A DNA stretch of 64,000 nt from Microbacterium halotolerans (GTDB lineage Bacteria; Actinomycetota; Actinomycetes; Actinomycetales; Microbacteriaceae): the NCBI RefSeq assembly GCF_003569805.1, contig NZ_KZ984051.1, positions 1 to 64,000 on the forward strand, in the 5' to 3' direction. Each line of letters starts with the position of its first letter. Within the stretch, counting starts at the first letter, position 1. The notes under the pieces are model-generated. The model worked only from the letters and a program-made list of their open reading frames with translations, did not search any database and was not told the DNA's origin. This document shows positions 49,644 through 58,663 of the stretch, piece after piece. Made by a program: the position numbers and the translations under genes.

Positions 49644-51842
49644 TCAGCGCACCCCGTGACGGCGTCGCAACGTCAGCACCAGTCCTCCGAGGACGAGCGC
49701 CAACGCCCCGATGAGACCGGCGACCGGGACCGTGGAACCAGTCGCCGGGAGCTCGGAGACCGTGGCGCCGCTGCCCGATTGCTCCGCGTCCACTGAGTCA
49801 CCGAGTGCGTCGTCATCATCCGGCTGGGCAGCTGCTTCGTCGACGGTGACCTCGAACGCCCCTGATGCGACGTTCCCCGCTTCGTCTGTGGCTGTGCAGG
49901 TGACCGTCGTCGTACCGACCGAGAATGTGTCGCCAGATACGAGTGCGTCAGCACCGGCGGTGCACATCGGGGGCACCGCCCCGTCGACGAGGTCTTCGGC
50001 CGTCGCGACGAAGTACACCTCCGCACCGCTGGATCCGGACGCCTCGGCCGTGATGTCATCCGGAAGACTCAGCACCGGAGCGGTGGTGTCTTCGACCGTC
50101 ACGTCGAACGCTCCTGCCACGGCGTTGCCTGTCTCATCCATCGCTGTGCAGGTCACCGTCGTCACCCCGAGAGGGAATGTGTCGCCCGACGTGAGTGCGG
50201 CAGTATCAGCGGCGCACACCGGAGACACCGCACCGTCGACCAGGTCTTGTGCGGTCGCGACGAACGACACCTCCGCACCATCCGACCCGGATGCCTCTGC
50301 CGTGATGTCATCCGGAATGTGAAGCACCGGAGCAGTGGTGTCCTCGACCGTCACATCGAACGACCCGGTCGCTGCGTTGCCCGCCTCATCCGTCGCCGTG
50401 CAGGTCACCGTGGTTGCGCCAAGCGGGAAGAAGTTCCCCGAAGCCGAGTCACATTCAGGAGCACTGTCACCGTCGACCAAGTCGGTGGCCGATGCTGTGA
50501 AGGCGACGGCCGCACCGTTCTCGTCGGCTGCCTCGGCCGTGATGTCATCCGGAAGATCCAGCACCGGTGCGGTGGAGTCCTCGACGGTGACGTCGAAGGT
50601 GCCCGTGGCGACACTGCCTCCGTTGTCGCTGGCTGAGCAGGAAACGGTCGTCGTGCCGAGTGCGAAGGTCGTGCTGGCGGCGGGAATGCAGTCGACTGCG
50701 ACAGCGCCGTCGACGGCGTCAGCCGCGGTCGCCGTATAGTCGACGATCGCACCGCTCGCTCCGGTTGCCTCCGCCGTGATGTCTGCCGGAAGGTCGAGAA
50801 CGGGTGCAGTGACGTCGGTGACCGTGACGACGAACGTTCCTGCCTCGCTGGCGTTGCCCGCATCGTCGGTGGCAGTGCAGCTCACCGCCGTTTCTCCGAG
50901 AGTGAAGATGCTCCCTGATTCGGGCAGGCACACGGGCGAGACCGGGCCGCTGACAAGGTCCGTAGCGGAGACGCTGTAGTCCACGACGGCCCCGCTGCTC
51001 GCTGTGGCCTCGACGCTGAGATCATCAGCGACGACGAGCTCCGGCGGTGTGGTGTCTTCGACGGTGACGGTGAAGTCGCCTGAGCTGGAGTTGCCTGCGT
51101 CATCGGTGGCGGTGCAGCTCACCACCGTGCTGCCCAGGGGGAACACCGTGCCTGCGGCGGGCGAGCAGTCGGGCGCGATCGCGCCGTCGACGTCGTCGGA
51201 GGCAGACGCGCTGTAGCTGACCTCAGAACCATCCGGACCGGTTGCCTCGGTGACCACGTCCTCCGGGAGCATCAGGTCAGGGGCAGTCGTGTCAGGTGTC
51301 GGCTCTTGTGGGACGATCTCAACGTCGACGGGAAGCGTCTCTGCGTTCACATCGACGGTGAACGCACCGAGATCGGCTGCCGAGCTCCCGGCGACCACGA
51401 GATAGAAGTCTCGGTACTCGAATCCCTCAAGGATCGTGATCGGGTTCTCATATGCCCATTCGACCGCCTCCCCGTTGGCCGAACTGCTGTTCGCACCCCA
51501 GCAGTTCACGATCGGCATGTCCGGCTGGAACGGCGGGTCGTAGAGAGTCGTCGTCAGCGCGAAGTCACCGTTCGGCGTCACGGCGAAATCCATCAGAGAG
51601 CCCGTCGGCCCCGTTCCGATGATCGTCACCTTGACGACAGCGTAGTGAGTCTCCTCACTCCCGGCGGCGCAGCCCCCTGTGACGGGCCGCACGTACGTCG
51701 GGCTTGACGCGTCGATCGTTCCGGTGATCGATTGCGAGTCGGCCCTGGCTGTCTCAGGCGCCATGAACAGCGAGGCCATCAGCGCCAGGACGGCGATCAG
51801 TGAGAGGAGGGTCGGACGGGTCTTCGCCAGTGAAGGGTTCAC
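49644..51842 (-). CDS. LPxTG surface protein with six HYR repeats
   Basis: A 732-residue protein. A signal peptide (LLSLIAVLALMASLFMAPET) leads to a beta-rich head of about 160 residues, then six hyalin-type (HYR) repeats of about 80 residues, each running from the motif D-TAP-L-LP-DI-AEA to a C-A-D--GN pattern ending in F-VTVE, and finally the sorting signal LPATGS, a membrane helix (VAGLIGALALVLGGLVLTL) and RRRHG. This looks like an adhesive or spacer protein on the cell wall. The two cysteines per repeat could form disulfides. Start GTG 51842; no strong ribosome site is seen. Confidence 0.88.
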   Translation of the reverse strand: MNPSLAKTRPTLLSLIAVLALMASLFMAPETARADSQSITGTIDASSPTYVRPVTGGCAAGSEETHYAVVKVTIIGTGPTGSLMDFAVTPNGDFALTTTLYDPPFQPDMPIVNCWGANSSSANGEAVEWAYENPITILEGFEYRDFYLVVAGSSAADLGAFTVDVNAETLPVDVEIVPQEPTPDTTAPDLMLPEDVVTEATGPDGSEVSYSASASDDVDGAIAPDCSPAAGTVFPLGSTVVSCTATDDAGNSSSGDFTVTVEDTTPPELVVADDLSVEATASSGAVVDYSVSATDLVSGPVSPVCLPESGSIFTLGETAVSCTATDDAGNASEAGTFVVTVTDVTAPVLDLPADITAEATGASGAIVDYTATAADAVDGAVAVDCIPAASTTFALGTTTVSCSASDNGGSVATGTFDVTVEDSTAPVLDLPDDITAEAADENGAAVAFTASATDLVDGDSAPECDSASGNFFPLGATTVTCTATDEAGNAATGSFDVTVEDTTAPVLHIPDDITAEASGSDGAEVSFVATAQDLVDGAVSPVCAADTAALTSGDTFPLGVTTVTCTAMDETGNAVAGAFDVTVEDTTAPVLSLPDDITAEASGSSGAEVYFVATAEDLVDGAVPPMCTAGADALVSGDTFSVGTTTVTCTATDEAGNVASGAFEVTVDEAAAQPDDDDALGDSVDAEQSGSGATVSELPATGSTVPVAGLIGALALVLGGLVLTLRRRHGVR

Positions 51843-51890
51843 TGGAGTAGCATACTGGTCAACCGATCGAATCGATGCCCCGGAACAGAT

Positions 51891-51940
51891 AAAAAGTCCT
51901 GAGCCTCGACTCGTCTGTCAACGGTGTCGCGACTCAGGAC
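51891..51940 (-). terminator. Rho-independent terminator of tRNA-Ser
   Basis: On the minus strand GTCCTGAG and CTCAGGAC form an exact stem, and a TTTTT run follows directly. It lies just past the 3' end of the tRNA-Ser (GCT) gene. Confidence 0.85.
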
Positions 51941-51943
51941 AAT

Positions 51944-52035
51944 TGGCGGAGACGGGGGGATTTGAACCCCCGGTCGAGTTTAACCCCGACCCTTCATTAG
52001 CAGTGAAGTCCGTTCGGCCGCTCCGGCACGTCTCC
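51944..52035 (-). tRNA. tRNA-Ser (anticodon GCT)
   Basis: On the minus strand GGAGACG pairs with CGTCTCC; the anticodon loop CTGCTAA gives GCT, which reads AGC/AGT codons; a long variable arm (GGGTCGGGGTTAAACTCGACC) is typical of class II tRNA-Ser; the T arm is GGGGGTTCAAATCCCCC. A CCA end appears to be encoded. A second serine tRNA lies about 830 bp away. Confidence 0.96.
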
Positions 52036-52089
52036 TTGCACCCGCAGGTGCACTGACCATAGTAACGGCTCGACGCGCGCGCACGAAAC

Positions 52090-52298
52090 TCGCTCTGACT
52101 CCGCGCGCGGCGCAGCGCCGCTGCTGCCCGACGAGCGCCGCCGCGCCTACGTGTGGCGCATGCAGCTCGACGCATCCGGTGCCCTCGACGATGCCGCCCT
52201 CATTCGTGCGTGGGTGCGCTCGCGCCGCAAGTGGTCGCGCGAGCCGACAGCGCCCGCGGGAACGCCGAGCTGCGCAAGCCGAATCTCGCGCGGCTGGG
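52090..52298 (+). pseudogene. Possible protein-coding remnant beside tRNA-Ser
   Basis: One plus-strand frame encodes LLPDERRRAYVWRMQLDASG followed by ALDDAALIRAWVRSRRKW, which looks like a genuine helical protein segment with an amphipathic rhythm. It has no credible start, its frame breaks after KWSRE, and the space left between tRNA-Ser and the thioesterase gene is too small for a gene. It is probably a leftover of a removed gene. Parent family unknown. Confidence 0.3.
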
Positions 52299-52766
52299 TC
52301 AGGGCAGCGCGACGGTTCCCGTCCCAGGGTGCTCATGCGGCATCCGGTCGCGGTTGTAGGTGATGTCGGTGTATCCGTGCGGCGTCGGCTTGCCGTCCTG
52401 GTCGACGCTGACGAACACCAGCCGGTCGATCGTCAGAATGCGCTTGCGCGTGATCATGTTGCGCACAACCGCCCGCATGGTCAGCGAGCTGCGCCCGAAG
52501 TGCGTCGCTGCGAGGCCCATTTCGATGAGGTCGCCCTGCAGGGCGGATGACTCGAAGTTGATCTCGGAGATCAGCTTGGTCACCACTCGGTAGTTCCCTA
52601 GCTGGAGGATGGCGTAGATCGCGGCTTCCTCATCGATCCAGCGCAGCAGGCTGCCGCCGAAGAGCGATCCGTTGGCGTTGAGGTCCTCGGGCTTGACCCA
52701 CTTCCGGGTGTGGAAGTTCACTCCGTCGTCCGACCATGGCGGGTCGGAGAAAGTCTGCGCGTTCAC
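52299..52766 (-). CDS. Acyl-CoA thioesterase (hotdog fold, YciA-like)
   Basis: A 155-residue hotdog protein. NANGSLFGGSLLRWIDEEAA holds the long hotdog helix with the catalytic Asp, preceded by the N-G-LFGG loop of YciA/BACH enzymes; INFESSALQGDLIEMGLAAT and GRSSLTMRAVVRNMITRKRI form the core sheet. Length and motifs fit hexameric acyl-CoA hydrolases. Start is GTG 52766. Lies between the two tRNA-Ser genes, on the same strand. Confidence 0.9.
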   Translation of the reverse strand: MNAQTFSDPPWSDDGVNFHTRKWVKPEDLNANGSLFGGSLLRWIDEEAAIYAILQLGNYRVVTKLISEINFESSALQGDLIEMGLAATHFGRSSLTMRAVVRNMITRKRILTIDRLVFVSVDQDGKPTPHGYTDITYNRDRMPHEHPGTGTVALP

Positions 52767-52867
52767 TCCCCCAGGCTACCCGCGGCCGCACGCCGTCGTT
52801 CCGTGCGAGAAACCGACCTCCGCGGACGGGAGGTCGACCTCCGGCCCCGGAGCGGTGCGATCTTCGG

Positions 52868-52952
52868 CGGAGGGTGTGGGATTCGAACCCACGGGACGTT
52901 GCCGCCCACCGGTTTTCAAGACCGGCTCCTTCGGCCGCTCGGACAACCCTCC
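52868..52952 (-). tRNA. tRNA-Ser (anticodon TGA)
   Basis: The minus strand gives acceptor GGAGGGT paired with ACCCTCC, D arm, anticodon loop CTTGAAA (anticodon TGA, reading TCA and other TCN codons), a long variable arm and T arm GTGGGTTCGAATCCCAC. Length is 85 nt. The CCA end is not encoded. Confidence 0.96.
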
Positions 52953-53092
52953 AGGCGGTGACCCGCCGAGCAACGAGTCTATGCCATCCGGCCGACACCG
53001 CCCATTCGGGGCGGTCTGAGTACGTATCCGGCAAGGCGGACGAAGTAGCGTGCCTTGCATGGCGGCCGAGGACAACGCCGCCGGAAGCCTGC

Positions 53093-53917
53093 TCAGGTCG
53101 CTCCGACGCCGATCGCCTCGAAAGCCGCGGCCACGCCGCCGTCCTCCACGTCGTCGGTGATGTCGGTCGCCACTCGGCTCACCTCATCCGGAGCCTGGCC
53201 CATAGCGAAGGCCCTGCCGCCGCCGGCCGCCGCCCACTCGAACATGCCGATGTCGTTGCGGCCGTCGCCGATGACGACGACGCTTTCGCGAGGCACGCGA
53301 AGCATCTCCCGCACGGCCTCGAGCGCGGTCGACTTGTTCACGCCTGCCGGCGCGATGTCGAGCCATGCCGTCCAGCCGACGGCGTAGGAGACCTGGTTCA
53401 GCCCCATCTCCTCGACCATTCGCACGAAGTCCTCCTCCGTGTGGTCTGCCGAGACCACCACGACGCGCGAGACCTCGTGCCCGCGCATCTCGGTGAGCGT
53501 GGCCCGCTGCGTGTCCTCATCGCGCAGATCCCAGTCGTCGACGAAGCTCGTGTACAGTCGCGAGCCGTCGGGCAGTTCGACGAGGTAGGTCGCGTCCGGC
53601 AGCTCCTTCTCGAGCAGCTCGAGAACCTCGGACGGGTCGAACGTCTGGGTGGTGTGGCGCTCGTAGCCGTTCTCGACGGAGTCGTTGCGGCTCATGATCG
53701 CCGCACCGTTGGAGCACACGACGTAGTCGGGCCGGATGCCGAGTCCGTGCAGGATACGCGCTGTCGCGTCCCAGCCGCGACCTGTCGCGATCGTGACGAT
53801 GTTGCCGCCGTGCTCGGCTGCGGCGACGGCGTCGACGACTCCTGGGCTGAAGGTCTCGTCCTCCAGCAGAACGGTTCCATCGAGATCGAGCGCGATGAGA
53901 CGCGGGCCAGCGCTCAC
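53093..53917 (-). CDS. Cof-type HAD phosphatase
   Basis: A 274-residue phosphatase of the HAD superfamily. Motif I with the nucleophile and acid Asp reads [15 protein letters not shown]; the Cof cap domain follows ([20 protein letters not shown]); motif III Lys lies in [14 protein letters not shown]; motif IV is [17 protein letters not shown]. Typical substrates are sugar phosphates, nucleotides or flavin phosphate. Start is GTG 53917, overlapping the serS stop (GTGA); a longer frame lies inside serS. Co-transcribed with serS. Confidence 0.93.
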   Translation of the reverse strand: MSAGPRLIALDLDGTVLLEDETFSPGVVDAVAAAEHGGNIVTIATGRGWDATARILHGLGIRPDYVVCSNGAAIMSRNDSVENGYERHTTQTFDPSEVLELLEKELPDATYLVELPDGSRLYTSFVDDWDLRDEDTQRATLTEMRGHEVSRVVVVSADHTEEDFVRMVEEMGLNQVSYAVGWTAWLDIAPAGVNKSTALEAVREMLRVPRESVVVIGDGRNDIGMFEWAAAGGGRAFAMGQAPDEVSRVATDITDDVEDGGVAAAFEAIGVGAT

Positions 53918-55197
53918 GCGATCGGCTCCATCACCTCGAGGCCGCCCAGGAAGGGTCGCAACGGCTCTGGGACCACCACGGACCCGTCCGGTCGCTGGCC
54001 GTTCTCGAGGATCGCCACGATCCATCGCGTAGTGGCCAGCGTGCCGTTGAGCGTCGCGACGTGCTGGGTGCGACCGCCCTCCTCGGGGCGGTGGCGCACG
54101 TCGAGGCGACGGGCCTGGAAGGTCGTGCAGTTCGAGGTCGACGTGAGCTCGCGGTAGGCGCCCTGCGTCGGCACCCATGCCTCCGTGTCGAACTTGCGGG
54201 CGGCGGACGATCCGAGATCACCGGCTGCGACGTCGATCACGCGGTACGCGAGACCAAGAGAGGTGAGCATCTGCTCCTCGAGCGCGAGCAGGCGCTCGTG
54301 CTCGGCCTCGGCGTCATCCGGAGCCGTGTAGGCGAACATCTCGAGCTTGTTGAACTGGTGCACCCGGATGATGCCGCGGGTGTCCTTGCCGTGCGAACCC
54401 GCCTCGCGACGGTAGCAGGTGGACCAACCGGCGTAGCGCAGCGGGCCGTTCGACAGGTCTACGATCTCGTCGGCGTGGTACCCGGCGAGCGCGACCTCGC
54501 TCGTGCCGACGAGGTACATGTCGTCTTCTTCGAGGTGGTAGATCTCGTCGGAGTGCTCACCGAGGAAGCCCGTTCCGGCCATCACCTCGGGGCGCACGAT
54601 CGTCGGCGTGATCATCGGCGTGAAGCCGTTGTCGAGTGCGACCGAGAGCGCGTAGTTCATCAGCGCGATCTCGAGGCGGGCGCCGATGCCTTTCAGGAAG
54701 TAGAACCGGGCACCTGACACCTTCGCTCCGCGCTCCATGTCGAGCGCACCGAGCTTCTCGCCCAGGGCGAGGTGGTCGAGCGGCCCGTCGGGGAACTCGG
54801 CGGGGTCGAAGGTGCGGGGCGCGCCGACCTCGCGCAGTGTGACGAAGTTCTCCTCGCCTCCTGCGGGAACGCCGTCGATCACGACGTTCTCGATCTTCGC
54901 CATCGCGTCGCGGTACGCCTGCTCGGCCTCGTTCGCGGCCTGCTGCGCGTCCTTCACCTTCGCCGCGAGCTCCTTGGCCTGCGCGACAAGCGTCGGCTTG
55001 TCCTCCTTCGGCGCCTTCGCGACCTGTTTGCCGAATGCGTTCTGCTCGGCGCGCAGCTCCTCGAACGCGGTCAATGCGACGCGACGCTCCTGTTCGGCCG
55101 CGACAGCATCGCTGACCGACTCGGCGGAGTGCCCGCGCGCCTCCTGCGAGCGCGTCACGAGTTCTGGCTGTTCGCGAAGTAGTACCGGATCGATCAC
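53914..55197 (-). CDS. serS: Seryl-tRNA synthetase
   Basis: A 427-residue class II synthetase that charges tRNA-Ser. The N-terminal coiled-coil arm (about 30-100: [40 protein letters not shown]) binds the long variable arm of tRNA-Ser. The catalytic motifs are [34 protein letters not shown] with FNKLEMF (motif 2) and [19 protein letters not shown] (motif 3). Start is GTG 55197. Both tRNA-Ser genes of the window lie within about 3.3 kb on the same strand. Confidence 0.97.
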   Translation of the reverse strand: MIDPVLLREQPELVTRSQEARGHSAESVSDAVAAEQERRVALTAFEELRAEQNAFGKQVAKAPKEDKPTLVAQAKELAAKVKDAQQAANEAEQAYRDAMAKIENVVIDGVPAGGEENFVTLREVGAPRTFDPAEFPDGPLDHLALGEKLGALDMERGAKVSGARFYFLKGIGARLEIALMNYALSVALDNGFTPMITPTIVRPEVMAGTGFLGEHSDEIYHLEEDDMYLVGTSEVALAGYHADEIVDLSNGPLRYAGWSTCYRREAGSHGKDTRGIIRVHQFNKLEMFAYTAPDDAEAEHERLLALEEQMLTSLGLAYRVIDVAAGDLGSSAARKFDTEAWVPTQGAYRELTSTSNCTTFQARRLDVRHRPEEGGRTQHVATLNGTLATTRWIVAILENGQRPDGSVVVPEPLRPFLGGLEVMEPIA

Positions 55198-55407
55198 GCT
55201 ACGAGTCTAAGTGCTCGGCGGGCACAGCCCGCATCCGGCACATCCCCTCACCTCTCCGACCCCGAACCTTGCAGCTCGGGGCCAGTTCGACGAGAACGCG
55301 GCTTCGACGGCGGATCCGCACGCGGGGCGCCCATCCGGCGCGACCCTTCCGACAAGGCGCCATGCTTGAGTGACACCTACTCAATGCGAGCGCCCCAGGG
55401 AGAACAC

Positions 55408-56367
55408 ATGAGATTCCTCGTCATCGGTGCGCGCGGGGCCATCGGTCGCGCCGCCGCCTCCGCTCTGCGCACGGCAGGGCACCACATCACGCCCGCAGGC
55501 CGCTCCGCCCCGGATGACGGAATAGCGATCGATCTCTCCACCGGCGCCGGGCGCACCGCACTTCGCGACGCAGCCGCCGACCACGACGTCGTCATCAACG
55601 CGTCAGGGGTCGAGGATCCGCGCATCGCCGAGCTGCTGGGGGGTGCCGTGCTCGTCGACGCCTCTGCCACTGCCGAGTACCTCGCGCAGCTGTCCGCGGC
55701 CGTGGCGGATGCCGGGGCGAGCAGCGTGCTCGGTGCGGGGCTCGCGCCAGGTCTGAGCACACTGCTCGTCGCAGCAGTCGCGAGCGAGCCAGGAGACGAC
55801 GTCGATCTTGCGATCGTGCTCGGCGGGGGCGAGACGCACGGAGCCGCTGCCGTCGAGTGGACGGCAGCGCTCGCGGGACGCAAGGTGTGGGGCGCATCAG
55901 AAGAAGGCGCCGTGTTCAACTTCAGGCAGCGAAGGCGACTGCCCACCGGATCCGGAGAACGGTCGTGCCTTCGCGCGGATTTCCCCGACGACCTGCTGAT
56001 CGGACGCGCACGCGGCGTCGCCGTGCGCTCGTTCCTGGCGACCGACAGCGCGCTGACGACGGCCGCGCTCCGCCTCGTCGGCAGCTTCCCTGCGCTTTCC
56101 CGACTGGTCAGTCGCGCGCCGCACCTCGGGAGCGATCAGTGGTCGCTCACGGCCGTCAACCGGCGAACACGCGAGGTGGTGACGGCGAAGGGTGCGGGTC
56201 AATCGCAGACCACGGGCGAACTGGTAGCGCTTGCGGCCGCCATGGCGGCGCGCACGCAGATCTCCGGCGTGGTGACGTCGGCCGACCTGTTCACGCTCGA
56301 CGATGTTGCGCGAGGGGGTATCGAGCAGGTCCACGTGCACGCACAGATCTCGCGCACACAACCCTGA
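55408..56367 (+). CDS. Rossmann-fold oxidoreductase of saccharopine dehydrogenase type
   Basis: A 319-residue protein with the N-terminal dinucleotide motif MRFLVIGARGAIGRAAASAL followed by the usual VVINASGVEDPRIAELL and AGLAPGLSTLLVAAV segments, as in the saccharopine dehydrogenase-like NADP proteins. The C-terminal part is mixed alpha/beta (GARGVAVRSFLATDSALTTA). No lysine-pathway context is present, so the natural substrate is unknown. ATG 55408 with AGGGAGA upstream is preferred over earlier ATGs. Converges with the operon below, 28 bp apart. Confidence 0.85.
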   Translation: MRFLVIGARGAIGRAAASALRTAGHHITPAGRSAPDDGIAIDLSTGAGRTALRDAAADHDVVINASGVEDPRIAELLGGAVLVDASATAEYLAQLSAAVADAGASSVLGAGLAPGLSTLLVAAVASEPGDDVDLAIVLGGGETHGAAAVEWTAALAGRKVWGASEEGAVFNFRQRRRLPTGSGERSCLRADFPDDLLIGRARGVAVRSFLATDSALTTAALRLVGSFPALSRLVSRAPHLGSDQWSLTAVNRRTREVVTAKGAGQSQTTGELVALAAAMAARTQISGVVTSADLFTLDDVARGGIEQVHVHAQISRTQP

Positions 56368-56395
56368 TCGCGCCGACGTCTGGGGCGCCAACCGA

Positions 56396-56935
56396 TCACC
56401 CGAGCGCCGCCAGTGCCATCAGCATGGTCGATGCTCCCATCGCGCCGTGCTGGATGCGCTCGCGCGCCGGGCGTCCCGCACGGGCGAGCAGCACGGCGGA
56501 CCAGGCGACGAAAGCCGCGGCGGGCAGCAGGAGCAGCGCACCGCTCGATCCGTGGGCATGCACGGCTGCGCCCGCGCGCGCGGCGTCCTGCGCGCCCTGG
56601 TACTCCCCCATTGCGAGCACGAGCGGGATCACGACGAGGCCGCCGATCGCCGTGTGCACCGCTGGGCCCCGCCCGGCATCGGCGCGCCCGAGCATCGCCC
56701 GCTCTCCCACGGCGACGGCGACCGAGCCTGCCAGCAGTGCGACCGCCCACGCGACGGGATGCGCGATGCCGAGCCCGAAGACGATGTCGGACATGGCACC
56801 GATCATGATGAGCGAGGCCACCACGCTCCCTGCCCACACCAGGCGACGCCCGCGACGACGCTCGACCGCCGCGACGAGTCCGCACGTTCCGGCCGCGGCG
56901 AGGACGAGCGCGGCGAGATGAAGGGCGTCGCTCAT
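56396..56935 (-). CDS. Integral membrane protein with histidine-containing helices
   Basis: A 179-residue protein with five predicted membrane helices (LHLAALVLAAAGTCGLVAAV, LVWAGSVVASLIMIGAMSDI, HPVAWAVALLAGSVAVAVGE, GPAVHTAIGGLVVIPLVLAM, LLLLPAAAFVAWSAVLLARA). Histidines occur inside or at the edge of several helices, as in copper or haem membrane proteins, but no motif decides. It is the last gene of the peptide importer operon, one base after the C45 gene. ATG 56935. I do not recognise a family. Confidence 0.75.
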   Translation of the reverse strand: MSDALHLAALVLAAAGTCGLVAAVERRRGRRLVWAGSVVASLIMIGAMSDIVFGLGIAHPVAWAVALLAGSVAVAVGERAMLGRADAGRGPAVHTAIGGLVVIPLVLAMGEYQGAQDAARAGAAVHAHGSSGALLLLPAAAFVAWSAVLLARAGRPARERIQHGAMGASTMLMALAALG

Positions 56936-56936
56936 C

Positions 56937-57992
56937 TCACGCCTCGATGCGACGCCAGCCCTCGCTGGTGACCTCGGCCGGGCCGCCCTCGTGCAGCTCG
57001 ATCGCTGGTTCCGCCACGTCGATGGTGATCGTCGCCTTGGACGCCCACTGCAGATGCCGCGGCGACTCCGGCCTCGGCCGCATCGAGATGGGAGCGTCGG
57101 GGACGGCACCGAGCGCGAGCGCGCGCTCCAGACCCGTCGGCACCGCGATCTTGTCGGCGTGGTCGGTGAGGCACGCGAGGCGCTCCGCCGTGGTGCTGGC
57201 GTAGACCGTCACCTCCCCGGCCGACAGGCCATCGTCGATGAAGTGGTTCGTATGCGCCAGCAGCTGACCGGGCACGGCGTCGATCACGGCGATGCCCGAG
57301 GGCGCGAGCTCGACGCAGACGGCCCGGTCGCGGGTGACCAGCGTGATCACGGTCGACGCCGACAGGGGCACCGCCTCGGCGATCGCCACGGCCTCGTCGA
57401 CGGTCGACGCCTCGTCGAGGATCCTCCGAGCCAGGATGTGCACGGGCAGCCCCGCACCTGCGCCATCCGACGCGTGGTGCAGGATGTTGAAGTGTGCGCC
57501 GAGGCCGCGGGAGTTCACGCCGATCTTCGCGGCCTGCCCGAACTCGGCGAACGTCACCACCCTGCGCCCGTCGGATGCGATGTGCGAGCGCACCAGGTTG
57601 TCGGCCGACAGCGCGTCGAGCCAGTCCCAGGTCTGGATCGTCCGCGGCGGGCCGTCGGCCGGAAGGAACACGGCGGTGGAGCACTCCCCGCCCTCCGGCT
57701 TCTGCAGCGCGAGCACCTCGGTGCGCGCATTGAGCGTCATGATCTCTGCGATCGTCATCTCGGCGCCATCGGCGACGCCGACGAGCTCGTCGAGCACACC
57801 GGGTGCGTGCTCAGCCGTCTGCGCGAGCGCGCCGTCGACGACGCGGGAGACGGCATCCGGGGCGAACGCGAGCCGGTCGAACAGCTCGGAGTACTCCGCG
57901 AGCGAGACCCGCAGCTCGGCGCGCCACGCACGCCCGTACGCACGCCCGCGCTCAGCGGCGTCAGTGCTCTCGGCACGCCACCGCCGGATCAT
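56937..57992 (-). CDS. C45 family peptidase (acyl-CoA:6-APA acyltransferase-like Ntn hydrolase)
   Basis: A 351-residue Ntn hydrolase. Residue Cys104 in KPEGGECSTAVFLP, preceded by Gly-Glu, is the expected self-cleavage site and N-terminal nucleophile after processing. Other family marks are TIQTWDWLDALSADN, AKIGVNSRGLGAHFNILHH and LLAHTNHFI. Relatives include penicillin acyltransferase and other enzymes that cleave or move acyl groups on amides. No signal peptide. ATG 57992 overlaps the upstream stop (ATGA). It is in a peptide importer operon, so a peptide or acyl-amide is the likely substrate. Confidence 0.9.
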   Translation of the reverse strand: MIRRWRAESTDAAERGRAYGRAWRAELRVSLAEYSELFDRLAFAPDAVSRVVDGALAQTAEHAPGVLDELVGVADGAEMTIAEIMTLNARTEVLALQKPEGGECSTAVFLPADGPPRTIQTWDWLDALSADNLVRSHIASDGRRVVTFAEFGQAAKIGVNSRGLGAHFNILHHASDGAGAGLPVHILARRILDEASTVDEAVAIAEAVPLSASTVITLVTRDRAVCVELAPSGIAVIDAVPGQLLAHTNHFIDDGLSAGEVTVYASTTAERLACLTDHADKIAVPTGLERALALGAVPDAPISMRPRPESPRHLQWASKATITIDVAEPAIELHEGGPAEVTSEGWRRIEA

Positions 57993-58660
57993 GCGCTCAC
58001 CTCCGCACCCGTGACGGGGCAGACCATGCGCCCCCTCGATTCCACGAGCGATCCGAGATCGCCGTATGCGTCCCCGCGCTCCCTGGCGTCGCGTGCGACG
58101 CGCTCTCGCACGTCATCCGGTTTGTCCTGGCTCACCTTGAACACCGCCTTCTCGTCGATGACGGTGAGGCGGAAGCCGACGACGCCGTTCACGATCCTCT
58201 CGAAGGTCGGCACCGAGCCTTCGTCGTCCCATCTGGTCGGCATCAGGTCCTCCGCGGCACGCACCGTCTCGCGCACGATGCGCATGCAGTCGTCCGCGCC
58301 CTCGAGCACCTCCACGCGCACCGTGAGGTGCACGGCCGCGTAGTCCCACGTCGGCACTGACGGATCGGAGGCGTAGCTCGTCGGCGACACGTAGCCGTGC
58401 GGGCCGGAGAACACCAGCAGTGCGGGAATCGACTCATCGATGCTCTGCCACTGCGGGTTCGCCCTCGCGATGTGGCCGAGCAGGGTGGTGCCCACGAGCG
58501 TGTCGGCGGGGGCGGCGTCCGAGGGGATCACCACGGGTGCGTGCGTCGCCACCGGCGCCTCGCCGGGCGGCGAGGTCACGATCATGGCGAACGGATGCCT
58601 GCGCACCAGTTCGACGACGTCCTGGCCGGAGGGAGCGGGGTACTTCGCGAACTCGTGCAC
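57989..58660 (-). CDS. PaiB-like FMN-binding split-barrel protein
   Basis: A 223-residue protein of the PaiB/FMN-binding negative regulator family. Family pattern: HEFAKYPAPSGQDVVELVRR, HPFAMIVTSPPGEAPVATHA, GHIARANPQWQSI, VFSGPHGYVSPTSY, TWDYAAVHLTVRVEVLEG. Members carry FMN and were first linked to regulation of sporulation and protease genes in Bacillus, but they may be flavin enzymes. Start is GTG 58660, 3 bp after the P1 peptidase stop, and the stop overlaps the C45 start (ATGA). An enzyme role in degrading the imported compound is possible. Confidence 0.9.
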   Translation of the reverse strand: MHEFAKYPAPSGQDVVELVRRHPFAMIVTSPPGEAPVATHAPVVIPSDAAPADTLVGTTLLGHIARANPQWQSIDESIPALLVFSGPHGYVSPTSYASDPSVPTWDYAAVHLTVRVEVLEGADDCMRIVRETVRAAEDLMPTRWDDEGSVPTFERIVNGVVGFRLTVIDEKAVFKVSQDKPDDVRERVARDARERGDAYGDLGSLVESRGRMVCPVTGAEVSA

Positions 58661-58663
58661 CGT

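Noticed and set aside
49644-51842. Regular DNA repeats that might suggest a CRISPR array
   Set aside because: The repeats are about 240 bp, in frame, and encode HYR protein domains; there are no short repeats with unique spacers and no cas genes.
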